Shown piece by piece: positions 8,872-17,067 of a stretch of DNA of 64,000 bases. Each line of letters opens with the position of its first letter. The stretch's first letter is position 1. The stretch is taken from the NCBI GenBank assembly GCA_031976175.1, contig DALYLR010000001.1, positions 62,001 through 126,000 of the forward strand, in the 5' to 3' direction. The notes beneath the pieces are model-generated. The model made no database searches. It saw nothing but the letters and a program-made list of their open reading frames with translations, and was not told the DNA's origin. Made by a program: the position numbers and the translations under genes. The stretch comes from DMER01 sp003451645 (GTDB lineage: Bacteria; Pseudomonadota; Alphaproteobacteria; Micropepsales; Micropepsaceae).

Positions 8872-9581
8872 GGTTCTTTGGGTATTGCGGCTGACCGAAG
8901 CCAGAGAACATCGCCTTTGAGCGAACTTACAAGTTTTTCATGCGCTGCGGCTTCCTCTTGCGTGAGGAGGGGTGGCAAGGACCTCGGGCGCTGTCGGGCT
9001 GGAGCGTGGTGCGACGCACGGGCCTGGCCAGATTGCAATTGGGCCGACAGGTTAAGCCCCGGCTGACGGCCACCCGTTAGTTCCAAATAGACTTTAGCCA
9101 GAAGCAAACAGTCCAATAGCGCGCCGTGACCCGCAGCCTCACGCTCTTCCAGGCTTATCTCAAACCGGCGGCACAACGCGTCGAGCGAGGCGGGAGCACC
9201 TGGAAAACGTTTCCGTGCAATCATGACAGTGTCGATGGCACGGTCGGCAGCGAGGGGCGGCCGCTCTAGGCGCCTTAGTTCCGCATTCAGGAATTTCATG
9301 TCGAAACTGGCATTGTGAATCACCAGCGGCGCGTCGCCGATGAAGTCCAGAAATGGTCCCGCAACGTCCTTGAAGACCGGCTTGCCGCGCAGCATCTCGG
9401 TTGAGATTTTGGAAATGCGGTAGGCTTCTTCGGGGACGTCGCGTTCGGGATCAATGAACTGCTGAAAGGTCTTGCCCGTTGGCGTTCGATTGCGCAGCTC
9501 TACGCAGCCGATTTCGATGATCCGGTGGCCTTGTTCGGGTTCGAGCCCCGTTGTTTCAGTATCAAGAACGATCTCTCGCAC
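8868..9581 (-). CDS. dnaQ: DNA polymerase III subunit epsilon (3'-5' proofreading exonuclease)
   Basis: The exonuclease motifs are present: ExoI as LDTETTGLEPEQG at the N-terminus, ExoII around VIHNASFDMKFLN and ExoIII epsilon as AAGHGALLDCLLLAKVY. It removes misincorporated bases within the replicative polymerase core. The start is uncertain. The 9626 codon is TTG and would overlap coaE by 65 bases, whereas the GTG at 9581 gives the usual (M)REIVLDTETTG start and an overlap of only 20 bases, so I chose it. The C-terminal tail (from about residue 180) is proline/alanine-rich and would contact the alpha subunit. It is the last gene of the ppsR-maf-aroE-coaE-dnaQ series. Confidence 0.92.
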   Translation of the reverse strand: MREIVLDTETTGLEPEQGHRIIEIGCVELRNRTPTGKTFQQFIDPERDVPEEAYRISKISTEMLRGKPVFKDVAGPFLDFIGDAPLVIHNASFDMKFLNAELRRLERPPLAADRAIDTVMIARKRFPGAPASLDALCRRFEISLEEREAAGHGALLDCLLLAKVYLELTGGRQPGLNLSAQLQSGQARASHHAPARQRPRSLPPLLTQEEAAAHEKLVSSLKGDVLWLRSAAIPKEP

Positions 9582-10194
9582 GGCGCGTGTCCCAAGCGGT
9601 ACCCGGCTGATCCCGGAGTGATTCAACTAGTGCGGAGACTTGCGCAAATGCGTGTTCGAGACCAAGGCCGGTCTCGATGACCGCGTCAGCTTTGCACCGT
9701 TTTTTTGCGTCGGGGACTTGCTTGACCAGAATTGAGTCGAGTTTCTGGGGCGTCATGCCAGGGCGCTCCAGAACGCGGGCACGTTGCAGTTCGGGCGCTG
9801 TCGAGACCACCACAACAAAATCAACACGCCCCTCGCCGCCCGTTTCAAAGAGCAACGGGATATCAAGCACGGCCAAGCTGGCGCCCGCTTCTGCGGCAGC
9901 CTCAAGGGCTTGGAGTTGCGCTTTTGCGGCCAGCGGGTGAACAATGGACTCAAGGGCTTTCAAGGCCTGAGGATCGTTGAGGACAGTTGCGCTAAGCGCT
10001 TGGCGGTCAATCGCGCCGTCCTTGCATACCCCTGGAAAAGCCGCTTCGACCAAGGGGACCGCCTCGCCACCGCGTGCATACAGAGCATGGACAGCGGCAT
10101 CCGCGTCGTAAACAGGAACGCCACGCCGCGCAAAGGCACGAGCGGTTTCGCTCTTGCCCATGCCGATAGAGCCTGTGAGACCGATCAGTAGCAT
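9562..10194 (-). CDS. coaE: Dephospho-CoA kinase
   Basis: CoaE phosphorylates the 3'-hydroxyl of dephospho-CoA, the last step of coenzyme A synthesis. The P-loop GLTGSIGMGKS is at residues 5-15, followed by the GVPVYDADAAVH region and the LDIPLLFETG motif of the CoA domain. At 210 residues it is the usual length. Its ATG lies directly after the aroE stop with no spacer and its end overlaps dnaQ, so these genes are probably translated from one message. Confidence 0.95.
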   Translation of the reverse strand: MLLIGLTGSIGMGKSETARAFARRGVPVYDADAAVHALYARGGEAVPLVEAAFPGVCKDGAIDRQALSATVLNDPQALKALESIVHPLAAKAQLQALEAAAEAGASLAVLDIPLLFETGGEGRVDFVVVVSTAPELQRARVLERPGMTPQKLDSILVKQVPDAKKRCKADAVIETGLGLEHAFAQVSALVESLRDQPGTAWDTRRARDRS

Positions 10195-11070
10195 CTAAAG
10201 CTCCCTTGGCGCCATGGCACTCAGCAGCACCTGACGCAGAGCAGGCGTCACCGCAGGACGGACGCCAAACCAAGCCTCAAAGGCCGGAACGGCCTGGTGC
10301 ATCAGCATGCCAAGACCATCAACGATCCGGTGGCCGCGAGCTTCAGCCTGTTTGAGCAGCATAGTTTTCAAGGGGCGATAGACGATGTCCACTACGGCAG
10401 CGGTCGCAGGCAGGGACGCGAGATTGATGTCCAACTCGGGCTGACCCGTCATGCCCAAGGCCGTGGTGTTTACCAGCAGATCAGCGCCAGCCAAAGCATC
10501 AAGCCAGGTTCCCCAGGCCCGCACGCTGAAACCGGCCTGCGTATTCAGGTGTGCAAAATCCCGACACATGATCTGTGCACGGTCAATTGTGCGGTTGAGG
10601 ACGCGGATCTCGCGGTACCCCATACTCATCAATGCGAAGAGAACGGCGCGCGCTGCCCCCCCTGCGCCAAGGACAACCGCGATCCCGGTTTCTCCTCGGG
10701 CATCCGGGATGCCGCCGCCGCGCAAACTCTCAGCAAATCCGTATGCATCGGTGTTGCGCCCTAAGAGCGCGCCATCGGGCTGCACAATGACGGTGTTGAT
10801 CGCGCCAATCGCGCGCGCCGCGGCATCAATAGTCTTTATACTGAGTAACGCTGTCTCTTTGTGCGGGATCGTCAGATTGACGCCAGCAATACCCAGGTCG
10901 GGCAAGGCAGACAGCGCGCGCGGCAATGCGTCGGGGCTGACGGCGAAGGGCACATAGGCAGCATTGAGGCTGTGCTCGCCGATCCAATGTCCATGCAGCC
11001 TCGGAGATAGTGAATGGTGTACGGGCCAGCCAAAGACGCCCGCAAGTTTCGTGGCTTGCGTGTTTGTCAT
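10195..11070 (-). CDS. aroE: Shikimate dehydrogenase (NADP+)
   Basis: AroE reduces 3-dehydroshikimate to shikimate in aromatic amino acid synthesis. The shikimate pocket residues are in HSLSPRLHG and in NLTIPHKE, where the catalytic lysine lies; NTDAYGF follows, and the NADP-binding glycine loop is GAGGAARA. The 291-residue length is standard. The ATG overlaps the maf stop by four bases (ATGA), and the gene abuts coaE. The maf-aroE-coaE-dnaQ order near the origin is widely conserved in alphaproteobacteria. Confidence 0.95.
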   Translation of the reverse strand: MTNTQATKLAGVFGWPVHHSLSPRLHGHWIGEHSLNAAYVPFAVSPDALPRALSALPDLGIAGVNLTIPHKETALLSIKTIDAAARAIGAINTVIVQPDGALLGRNTDAYGFAESLRGGGIPDARGETGIAVVLGAGGAARAVLFALMSMGYREIRVLNRTIDRAQIMCRDFAHLNTQAGFSVRAWGTWLDALAGADLLVNTTALGMTGQPELDINLASLPATAAVVDIVYRPLKTMLLKQAEARGHRIVDGLGMLMHQAVPAFEAWFGVRPAVTPALRQVLLSAMAPREL

Positions 11071-11660
11071 GTCGTCAGGAGCCCTTGATCGCGAAGTGCT
11101 TGCAGGAGCGGCAAAAGTGGCAGGCCCATGATCGTGAATTGATCGCCACGAACTTGGGCAAACAACTGAATACCTGGCCCCTCGATGGTGTAGGCGCCTA
11201 CGGACGTGGTAACGATATCGCCAGCCTGCTGCAGGTAGGTCTCCAAGAAGGCGTCGCTAAAGTCGCGCATCTTCAGCGTTGCCTCGTCCACGGCCCGCCA
11301 AACCGGTGAACCGTTCCGTACAATGACCGCTGCGGAGATCAACCTGTGCTGCCTCGCCCGCAGTGCGCGCAATGTGTCGCGCGCTTCAGAGAGTGTGCGG
11401 GCCTTCTCGAACAGCTTGCCCTCGCACTCCAAGACCTGATCGCTTCCAATCACGTGGGTGTCCGGAAAACGCGCGCTAATCTTGGCCGCTTTGAGCTCTG
11501 CAAGCGCATCCGCGATGTCGCGTGGCGTCGCCTTGCGGTGCTGCATGCTGGCGATAATGGCGCTTTCGTCAATGTAGGCGGCTTCCGCAGTGAAAGCGAC
11601 CCCTGCTGCCTTGAGCAAGGCCTGGCGCCATCTGCTTTGGCTCGCAAGAATGAGGGTCAC
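11067..11660 (-). CDS. maf: Maf-family nucleoside triphosphate pyrophosphatase
   Basis: Maf proteins hydrolyse non-canonical or modified nucleoside triphosphates to monophosphates in the cytoplasm. From a GTG start at 11660 the protein begins (M)TLILASQSRWRQALLKAAG, the typical Maf N-terminus, and contains the VIGSDQVLECEGKLFEK motif with the catalytic aspartate and the LISAAVIV strand. It is 197 residues long. The GTG overlaps the ppsR stop by four bases, which supports this start over the longer frame to 11762. Sequence alone does not settle whether it prefers dTTP/UTP or 7-methyl-GTP. Confidence 0.92.
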   Translation of the reverse strand: MTLILASQSRWRQALLKAAGVAFTAEAAYIDESAIIASMQHRKATPRDIADALAELKAAKISARFPDTHVIGSDQVLECEGKLFEKARTLSEARDTLRALRARQHRLISAAVIVRNGSPVWRAVDEATLKMRDFSDAFLETYLQQAGDIVTTSVGAYTIEGPGIQLFAQVRGDQFTIMGLPLLPLLQALRDQGLLTT

Positions 11661-12508
11661 ACGGGTGCTCCGTTGCGGCCCTGACGCTCCCGGCTCAACA
11701 AGGTGATGACCGCTGAGGCGGTTTCCTCGATTGACCGGCGGGTCACATCGATGACCGCCCAATTGCGATCGGCGAAGAGTTTGCGGGCAAAGTTGACCTC
11801 GGTCCGGACCGTGTCGAGGTCGATATAATCCGTCTCCGTTGTTTCCTCGATCGCCAACAGGCGGTTGCGTCTGATCTGGATGAGGCGCTCGGGACTTGCG
11901 ACAAGGCCAATCATCAAGGGCTTGTTTAGCGTGTCCAACTCCTTTGGGAGCGGAAGGCCAAGGACCAGGGGGATGTTGCCTGCCTTGATCCCCCGGTTTG
12001 CCAAATAGATGCAGGTGGGGGTTTTGGACGTGCGGCTCACGCCCAGCAACACCACATCGGCTTGATTGAGGGTCGCGCCGCCCTGACCATCATCATGCGC
12101 CATGGCGAAATTCAGGGCGTCTATTCGTGCAAAATAGCGCGCGTCCAGTTCGTGCTGTGCCCCCGGTCGATGGCTGGACTCGACGCCCAAATAGGCCGCC
12201 AACAAATTGAGAACAGGATCGAGCACAGCCACGGCCGGTTGCCCGAGCGCGCGGCAGCGCTCTTCAAGGCTCGCACGCAGTTCCGGATTGACCATCGTAT
12301 TGAGAACGATGCCCGGATATGCGGCGATCTGGATCATCGCGGCATCCAGCTGCCTGGGGGAGCGGACCAGCGAATGGATGTGCTCAATCGGCCGTCCCAT
12401 TTCGAACTGCGCGCAGGCAGCCTTGGCAACGCCGCTCAAGGTTTCACCCGTCGAGTCGGAGACCAGATGGAGGTGAAAATAGACTGCTGTATTCGCGTGC
12501 CGGTCCAT
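11657..12508 (-). CDS. ppsR: PEP synthase regulatory protein family (DUF299, kinase/pyrophosphorylase)
   Basis: This 283-residue protein belongs to the DUF299 family, bifunctional ADP-dependent kinases and Pi-dependent pyrophosphorylases that control PEP synthase or pyruvate phosphate dikinase. The N-terminal HLHLVSDSTGETLSGVA and the P-loop-like GVSRTSKTPTC near residue 155 are family hallmarks, and VNFARKLFADRNWAVIDVT near the end is also typical. The target enzyme is not in the window. It is the first gene leftward of the putative replication origin and heads the maf-aroE-coaE-dnaQ series. Confidence 0.92.
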   Translation of the reverse strand: MDRHANTAVYFHLHLVSDSTGETLSGVAKAACAQFEMGRPIEHIHSLVRSPRQLDAAMIQIAAYPGIVLNTMVNPELRASLEERCRALGQPAVAVLDPVLNLLAAYLGVESSHRPGAQHELDARYFARIDALNFAMAHDDGQGGATLNQADVVLLGVSRTSKTPTCIYLANRGIKAGNIPLVLGLPLPKELDTLNKPLMIGLVASPERLIQIRRNRLLAIEETTETDYIDLDTVRTEVNFARKLFADRNWAVIDVTRRSIEETASAVITLLSRERQGRNGAPV

Positions 12509-12539
12509 CAGAAGGCCCTGGAAAAGGTACGTTCAACTC

Positions 12540-12548
12540 TGTGAATAA
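12540..12548 (-). other. DnaA box TTATTCACA
   Basis: Read on the reverse strand, the site is TTATTCACA, a full match to the DnaA consensus TTWTNCACA. It lies 32 bases upstream of the ppsR start within the putative origin. Confidence 0.6.
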
Positions 12549-12584
12549 AACGGTGATTCAGCCTGAGGCGGTGTTGCTCAGTTT

Positions 12585-12593
12585 TTATCCTCA
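12585..12593 (+). other. Imperfect DnaA box TTATCCTCA
   Basis: Read on the forward strand, it differs at one position from TTATCCACA. It lies between the two full-consensus boxes of the putative origin. Confidence 0.4.
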
Positions 12594-12659
12594 GACTCAT
12601 GCGCAATTTTCTCACATCAAATGCGGGCTGTGGGTGCGCCAGTAGCGTTCGGCTCATGG

Positions 12660-12668
12660 TGTGCATAA
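12660..12668 (-). other. DnaA box TTATGCACA
   Basis: Read on the reverse strand, the site is TTATGCACA, a full match to TTWTNCACA, 120 bases from the first box and in the same orientation. Confidence 0.6.
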
Positions 12669-12886
12669 GGCTTTGGTGTTGCCAAGCCGCACAGGCTGCG
12701 CCTGCGACTGAATCCCTACTCTAACATCATTGCAAGATTGAAATGGGCCGTGCTCGTGCGGGAATGCAACAGGGCTGCGATGTGGATCGCCTTGTGGATG
12801 CGACGCGCAAGAATGGCTTGTTCCAGTTCTTACGTGCGCCATCTAAACCACTTCCCTTATTTTCAAGAGTCCTATTAAGAAGAGGC

Positions 12887-13918
12887 ATGGTGGACGACAG
12901 GAAATTAAGACGGGTGTTGGCGGGCGAGGCAGTGTGGCCGCCGCCTGTCTGGCTTATGCGGCAAGCGGGGCGGTATTTGCCGGAGTATAGGGCAACGCGG
13001 GCGCAAGCGCGGGATTTTCTGGATTTGTGTTACCGGCCCGATTTGGCGGCTGAGGTGACGCTGCAACCATTGCGGCGCTATGCGTTTGATGCAGCCATCG
13101 TGTTTGCGGATATCTTGCTGGTGCCGCAGGCGTTAGGTCAGCCGCTGAAATTTGTTGAAGGTGAAGGACCCCGGCTCGCAGCGATTGGGGAGCGTGACAG
13201 CGTTCTGCGTTTGGATCGAGAGGGCGCCGGGGCGCGGTTGGCAAGTGTGGGGGAGACGATTGCCAAGGTGCGGGCACAATTGCCTCGTTCGGTGTCGCTG
13301 ATCGGATTTGCCGGCTCGCCTTGGACGGTTGCGACCTATATGGCGCAAGGTCAGGGGTCTGATGATCAGCGTGCGGCAAGATTGTGGGCTTATCGTGATC
13401 CGGAAGGGTTGCAGGTTCTCATCGATCTGCTGTGCGATGTGACGGTTGAGTATTTGGCCATGCAAGTGCGCGCGGGGGCGGATGTGGTTCAGCTGTTTGA
13501 CAGTTGGGCCTCCATGTTGCCTCACGCAGAGTTCGAACGTTGGGTGGTGGCGCCGACGGCGCGGATTGTGCGGGACTTTAAGCTGCAGTGTCCTGATGTG
13601 CCCGTGATAGGTTTTGCGCGAGGAGCGCGTGATCTGGAGCGGTATGCGATGGCGACAGGTGTTGCCTGCGCTGGGCTTGATATCGGTGTGCCGCTTGGCT
13701 ACGCGCGACAGCGTCTGCAGCCTCATGCCGCGGTGCAGGGGAACCTCGATCCGTTGGTGCTGGTGACTGGCGGCGAGGCGTTGCTGCGTGCGGTTGATGC
13801 GATTGTGGAAGGGCTGCGCGGCGGGCCCCACATCTTCAACCTGGGGCATGGGATTGTGCCTGAGACGCCGCCCGAGCATGTTGGGTTGCTAGTAGACCGT
13901 GTGGCGGGGGCTCTGTGA
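12887..13918 (+). CDS. hemE: Uroporphyrinogen decarboxylase
   Basis: HemE decarboxylates uroporphyrinogen III to coproporphyrinogen III in heme synthesis. The substrate-binding MRQAGRYLPEYR motif lies near residues 24-35, with GFAGSPWTVATYM near 140, and FNLGHGIVPETPPEHV close to the end. I chose ATG 12887, preceded by AAGAAGAGG, giving 343 residues. An in-frame extension to 12743 runs through the putative origin and has no conserved residues. The stop overlaps the GTG of hemH by four bases. In many alphaproteobacteria hemE marks the edge of the replication origin. Confidence 0.95.
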   Translation: MVDDRKLRRVLAGEAVWPPPVWLMRQAGRYLPEYRATRAQARDFLDLCYRPDLAAEVTLQPLRRYAFDAAIVFADILLVPQALGQPLKFVEGEGPRLAAIGERDSVLRLDREGAGARLASVGETIAKVRAQLPRSVSLIGFAGSPWTVATYMAQGQGSDDQRAARLWAYRDPEGLQVLIDLLCDVTVEYLAMQVRAGADVVQLFDSWASMLPHAEFERWVVAPTARIVRDFKLQCPDVPVIGFARGARDLERYAMATGVACAGLDIGVPLGYARQRLQPHAAVQGNLDPLVLVTGGEALLRAVDAIVEGLRGGPHIFNLGHGIVPETPPEHVGLLVDRVAGAL

Positions 13919-14955
13919 AGGTCGCAGTTGTTTTGTTCAATCTGGGTGGGCCCGATCGTCCGGAGGCGGTAAAGCCTTTCTTGCGGAATTTGTTTTCAGA
14001 TCCAGCGATCTTGTCAGTGCCGCAACCCATTCGCTGGTTTCTGGCGTGGATCATTTCCTCACGGCGGGCGCCGGTGGCGCGCGACATCTATGCGAAGATC
14101 GGAGGCCGTTCGCCGATCTTGCCACTCACCGAGGAGCAGGCTTGCGCTCTGGAGAAGGTTATCGCGGGCGACGGGATCGAGGCGCGGGTCTTTGTGGCGA
14201 TGCGGTATTGGCATCCATTTGCTCATGAGACGGCTGCGCGCGTGAAGGCGTTTGGCGCAGATCGGGTGGTCTTGCTGCCGCTCTATCCGCAATTCTCAAA
14301 AACAACGACGGAGTCGAGTTTCAAGGATTGGGAGAAAGCGGCGGCCGCTGCAGGTCTGGTGGCCCCAACCGACCGGCAATGTTGTTACCCGTTGGCGGAT
14401 GGGTTTGTAGCGGCCTATGCGCGGCTCTTGCAGGAAGCCATAGGACGCGTTCCAGCGGGCCAAAAGGCGCGGGTGCTTTTCTCCGCACACGGATTGCCGG
14501 AGCGTGTGATTAAATCAGGCGATCCCTATCAGGCGCAGGTCGAGTTGAGCGCGGCCGCGATCGCGCAGGCGGTTGGGGGCGGGATGCCGGAGTGGCGGGT
14601 GAGCTATCAAAGCAAAGTCGGGCCACTTAAATGGATTGGTCCGGCTACGGATGATGAGATCATCCAGGCAGGACGTGATGGGCTGGGGCTTATTGTCGTG
14701 CCCGTGGCGTTTGTCTCAGAGCACTCTGAGACCTTGGTCGAGCTCGACATGGAATATGCCGAACTTGCGCAGCATGAAAGTGTGCCCTTCTATTTGCGGG
14801 TTCCAGCGGTTGCAACCGAGCCAGCCTTTGTCGAAGCGCTAGCCGGGATGGTGAAACACGCTCTGGGACGCGGCGGACTGTGTGGCGGAGGGCCCGGCGG
14901 GTCACGCTTGTGCGCCCTGACGCATAAGGCCTGTCCGATGCCGGTAGCCAAGTGA
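13915..14955 (+). CDS. hemH: Ferrochelatase
   Basis: HemH inserts ferrous iron into protoporphyrin IX. It starts with GTG at 13915, overlapping the hemE stop (GTGA). The catalytic histidine is in SAHGLPERV near residue 190 and the EHSETLVELDMEY motif is near 263. It is 346 residues long. The C-terminal tail carries three cysteines (GLCGGGP, RLCALTHKACPM), which together with an internal Cys could bind a [2Fe-2S] cluster as known for some alphaproteobacterial ferrochelatases; that is an inference. hemJ follows after seven bases. Confidence 0.95.
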   Translation: MKVAVVLFNLGGPDRPEAVKPFLRNLFSDPAILSVPQPIRWFLAWIISSRRAPVARDIYAKIGGRSPILPLTEEQACALEKVIAGDGIEARVFVAMRYWHPFAHETAARVKAFGADRVVLLPLYPQFSKTTTESSFKDWEKAAAAAGLVAPTDRQCCYPLADGFVAAYARLLQEAIGRVPAGQKARVLFSAHGLPERVIKSGDPYQAQVELSAAAIAQAVGGGMPEWRVSYQSKVGPLKWIGPATDDEIIQAGRDGLGLIVVPVAFVSEHSETLVELDMEYAELAQHESVPFYLRVPAVATEPAFVEALAGMVKHALGRGGLCGGGPGGSRLCALTHKACPMPVAK

Positions 14956-14962
14956 GGACGCG

Positions 14963-15415
14963 ATGAGCTGGTTCTTGGAGCTAACGACGCCGTTTATGCT
15001 TTGGATTAAGGCGGCCCATATCTTCTTTGTGATGTCGTGGATGGCCGGGATGCTCTATCTGCCGCGCCTGTTCGTTTATCATTGCGAGACTGTGGCGGGG
15101 GCCGCGGATTATGCGCGCTTCGTGCTCATGGAGCGCAAATTGATGAAGATCATCATCAACCCGGCCATGGTTGGGACCTGGGTTTTCGGGCTGTGGCTTG
15201 CCGCCATTCAAGATGTTTGGCTGCAAGGCTGGTTTATCGCAAAGTTTGTGTTAGTGCTGGTGCTGAGTGGAATTCATGGAATGTTCTCACGGTGGCGGCG
15301 GGACTTTGAAGCTGGGCGCAATCAACGCACGCAACGCTTCTTCCGGCTTGTTAATGAGGCGCCAGCGCTGTTGCTTATTGCGATTATCGTGTTCGTGGTT
15401 GTGAAGCCGTTCTAG
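14963..15415 (+). CDS. hemJ: Protoporphyrinogen oxidase HemJ
   Basis: HemJ (150 residues) is the membrane-bound oxidase that converts protoporphyrinogen IX to protoporphyrin IX in bacteria lacking HemG and HemY. Four hydrophobic helices are visible. The conserved histidine in IKAAHIFFVMSWMAG and the lysine-containing region ending MERKLMKIIINPAM match the family. GAGGA precedes the ATG. With hemE and hemH it forms a three-gene late heme pathway unit ahead of rho. Confidence 0.93.
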   Translation: MSWFLELTTPFMLWIKAAHIFFVMSWMAGMLYLPRLFVYHCETVAGAADYARFVLMERKLMKIIINPAMVGTWVFGLWLAAIQDVWLQGWFIAKFVLVLVLSGIHGMFSRWRRDFEAGRNQRTQRFFRLVNEAPALLLIAIIVFVVVKPF

Positions 15416-15721
15416 AATCCGCATTGCGGTGATCACTGCGTCTGAAAATTTAGTTTGCCTTCGCCGGGGCTTCAGGTAGGATTCGTGTAAGTCAACAAAG
15501 AGCCCGGCTCTGCCTGCCGCTGGGCCGGAGTGTTGCCAGCCCTGGCACCATAACCAGCTTTTCGCAGGCCGTCATTCACTCCGGAATACCGGTTGCTCGC
15601 ACGAGTGCTTCCACTTGTGGCAAACGGCCCTCTCTGGGGAGTGATGTGCCGCGGGGCAGCCTTCCAATTCTCTCCCAATCTCTTCCGCCACTTTCTGTAT
15701 CTCTCCCTTCCCTAGAGGCCT
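15416..15721 (+). promoter_or_regulatory. rho 5' leader region, non-coding
   Basis: No credible gene is visible in these 306 bases between hemJ and rho. The last part before the rho start is extremely poor in G (see the pyrimidine-rich segment at 15661-15712). A promoter for rho is likely here because of the spacing, but I could not identify convincing -35/-10 elements. Confidence 0.5.
15661..15712 (+). promoter_or_regulatory. Pyrimidine-rich, G-poor segment, possible rut site for Rho autoregulation
   Basis: Of 52 bases, 24 are C, 20 are T, 6 are A and only 2 are G. Unstructured C-rich, G-poor RNA is what Rho loads on, and rho autoregulates through its leader in E. coli. The segment ends ten bases before the rho start codon. 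The function is inferred from composition and position. Confidence 0.45.
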
Positions 15722-16999
15722 ATGCACATGACGATGGAAGTCATGAAACTCCAAGAGTTGAAAACAAAGTCGCCTGCGGCGTTGTTGGAGCTCGCTGAAG
15801 AGCTGCGCATTGAGAATGCGAGCACTATGCGCAAACAGGACATGATGTTTGCGATCCTAAAGCAGCTGGCCGATCAAGAGGTCGAGATCACCGGGGCCGG
15901 GGTAGTCGAGGTCCTGCCGGATGGTTTCGGGTTCTTGCGTGCGCCGGAATCGAATTATCTTCCGGGTCCGGATGATATCTATGTTTCGCCCAGCCAAATC
16001 CGCCGCTTTGCGCTGAGAACCGGCGATACTGTCGAAGGGCAAATCAGAGCACCCAAAGATGGCGAGCGCTATTTTGCGTTGCTCAAGGTCAGCACGATCA
16101 ATTTCGAGGACCCCGAAAAGGCGCGCCACAAGGTTCATTTCGATAATCTGACACCGCTTTATCCAGATAAGCGGTTGAAGATGGAGAACCCTGATCCCAC
16201 GCTTAAGGACCGCACGGGCCGGGTAATCGATATTGTGAGCCCGCTGGGCAAGGGACAGCGCTGTTTGATCGTCGCGCCACCGAGGGTCGGCAAAACGATC
16301 ATGATGCAGAACATCGCCAAGTCGATCTCTTCGAACCATCCGGAAGTCTATCTTATCGTGCTGCTGATCGACGAGCGGCCCGAAGAAGTGACGGATATGC
16401 AGCGCACGGTCAAAGGCGAGGTGATCGCGTCGACCTTTGATGAGCCCGCTACGCGGCACGTGGCGGTGGCCGAGATGGTGATCGAGAAAGCCAAGCGCCT
16501 GGTCGAACACAAGCGCGATGTGGTGATCTTGCTCGACAACATCACGCGTTTGGGCCGGGCCTATAACACGGTCGTGCCATCCTCCGGCAAAGTGCTGACG
16601 GGTGGTGTCGATGCCAATGCCTTGCAGCGGCCTAAGCGCTTCTTTGGTGCAGCGCGGAACATCGAAGAGGGCGGTTCGCTGACGATTATCTCAACGGCGC
16701 TGATCGATACCGGCAGCCGCATGGACGAAGTGATCTTCGAAGAGTTCAAAGGCACCGGCAATTCGGAAATCGTGCTCGACCGTAAAGTGGCGGACAAACG
16801 AGTGTTCCCATCCATCGATATTCTGAAGTCCGGCACGCGGAAAGAGGAACTCATCACCGACAAGGCGCAGCTGCAGAAAACTTATGTTCTGCGGCGCATT
16901 TTGGCGCCCATGGGCACGTCCGACGCGATCGAGTTCCTGCTCGACAAGCTCAAGAGCACGAAGACGAATTCCGATTTCTTCGACAGCATGAACACCTAG
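15722..16999 (+). CDS. rho: Transcription termination factor Rho
   Basis: Rho is the hexameric RNA helicase that terminates transcription. The N-terminal domain (KLQELKTKSPAALLELAEEL) is followed by an RNA-binding cold-shock-like fold with GFGFLRAPESNYLPGPDDIYVSPSQI, and the ATPase core has Walker A (APPRVGKTIM) and the RPEEVTDM stretch. The C-terminal region ends SDFFDSMNT. At 425 residues it is full length. Three ATGs at 15722, 15728 and 15743 are possible starts; AGAGG at 15714 fits the second best. A large palindrome follows the stop. Confidence 0.95.
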   Translation: MHMTMEVMKLQELKTKSPAALLELAEELRIENASTMRKQDMMFAILKQLADQEVEITGAGVVEVLPDGFGFLRAPESNYLPGPDDIYVSPSQIRRFALRTGDTVEGQIRAPKDGERYFALLKVSTINFEDPEKARHKVHFDNLTPLYPDKRLKMENPDPTLKDRTGRVIDIVSPLGKGQRCLIVAPPRVGKTIMMQNIAKSISSNHPEVYLIVLLIDERPEEVTDMQRTVKGEVIASTFDEPATRHVAVAEMVIEKAKRLVEHKRDVVILLDNITRLGRAYNTVVPSSGKVLTGGVDANALQRPKRFFGAARNIEEGGSLTIISTALIDTGSRMDEVIFEEFKGTGNSEIVLDRKVADKRVFPSIDILKSGTRKEELITDKAQLQKTYVLRRILAPMGTSDAIEFLLDKLKSTKTNSDFFDSMNT

Positions 17000-17054
17000 T
17001 GCATCGCGCGGTCAGTTGGACTCAAAACGATCAACTGACTGCGATAACGATGCA
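17000..17054 (+). terminator. Long imperfect palindrome after rho
   Basis: TGCATCG and CGATGCA flank a 12-base stem with one mismatch (CGCGGTCAGTTG against CAACTGACTGCG) around a 13-base loop. The element starts right after the rho stop codon. There is no T-tract, so it may be an mRNA-stabilising hairpin or a dispersed palindromic element rather than a classical intrinsic terminator. Confidence 0.5.
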
Positions 17055-17067
17055 GGGCAATTCAAAA

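Larger units (their letters stand above)
12509..12886. other. Putative chromosomal replication origin (ppsR-hemE intergenic region)
   Basis: This 378-base gap separates divergent ppsR and hemE, the position of the origin in Caulobacter and Rickettsia. It contains two nine-base DnaA boxes matching TTATNCACA (12540-12548 and 12660-12668, both on the reverse strand), one near-match (12585-12593), and two weaker TGTGGAT sites at 12781 and 12793, the first matching eight of nine bases of the Caulobacter G-box. Four GANTC sites start at 12555, 12594, 12710 and 12867. The stretch from about 12841 to 12884 is comparatively AT-rich and could be the unwinding element. No TTAA-N7-TTAA CtrA site was found. 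The function is inferred from position and sites. Confidence 0.65.

Noticed and set aside
12743..12886. In-frame 48-residue extension of hemE
   Set aside because: It runs through the DnaA-box region, is not conserved in HemE, and the ATG at 12887 has a good ribosome binding site.
12875..12908. Possible CtrA sites from two TTAA motifs near the hemE start
   Set aside because: The two TTAA motifs are separated by 26 bases, not the seven required for TTAA-N7-TTAA.
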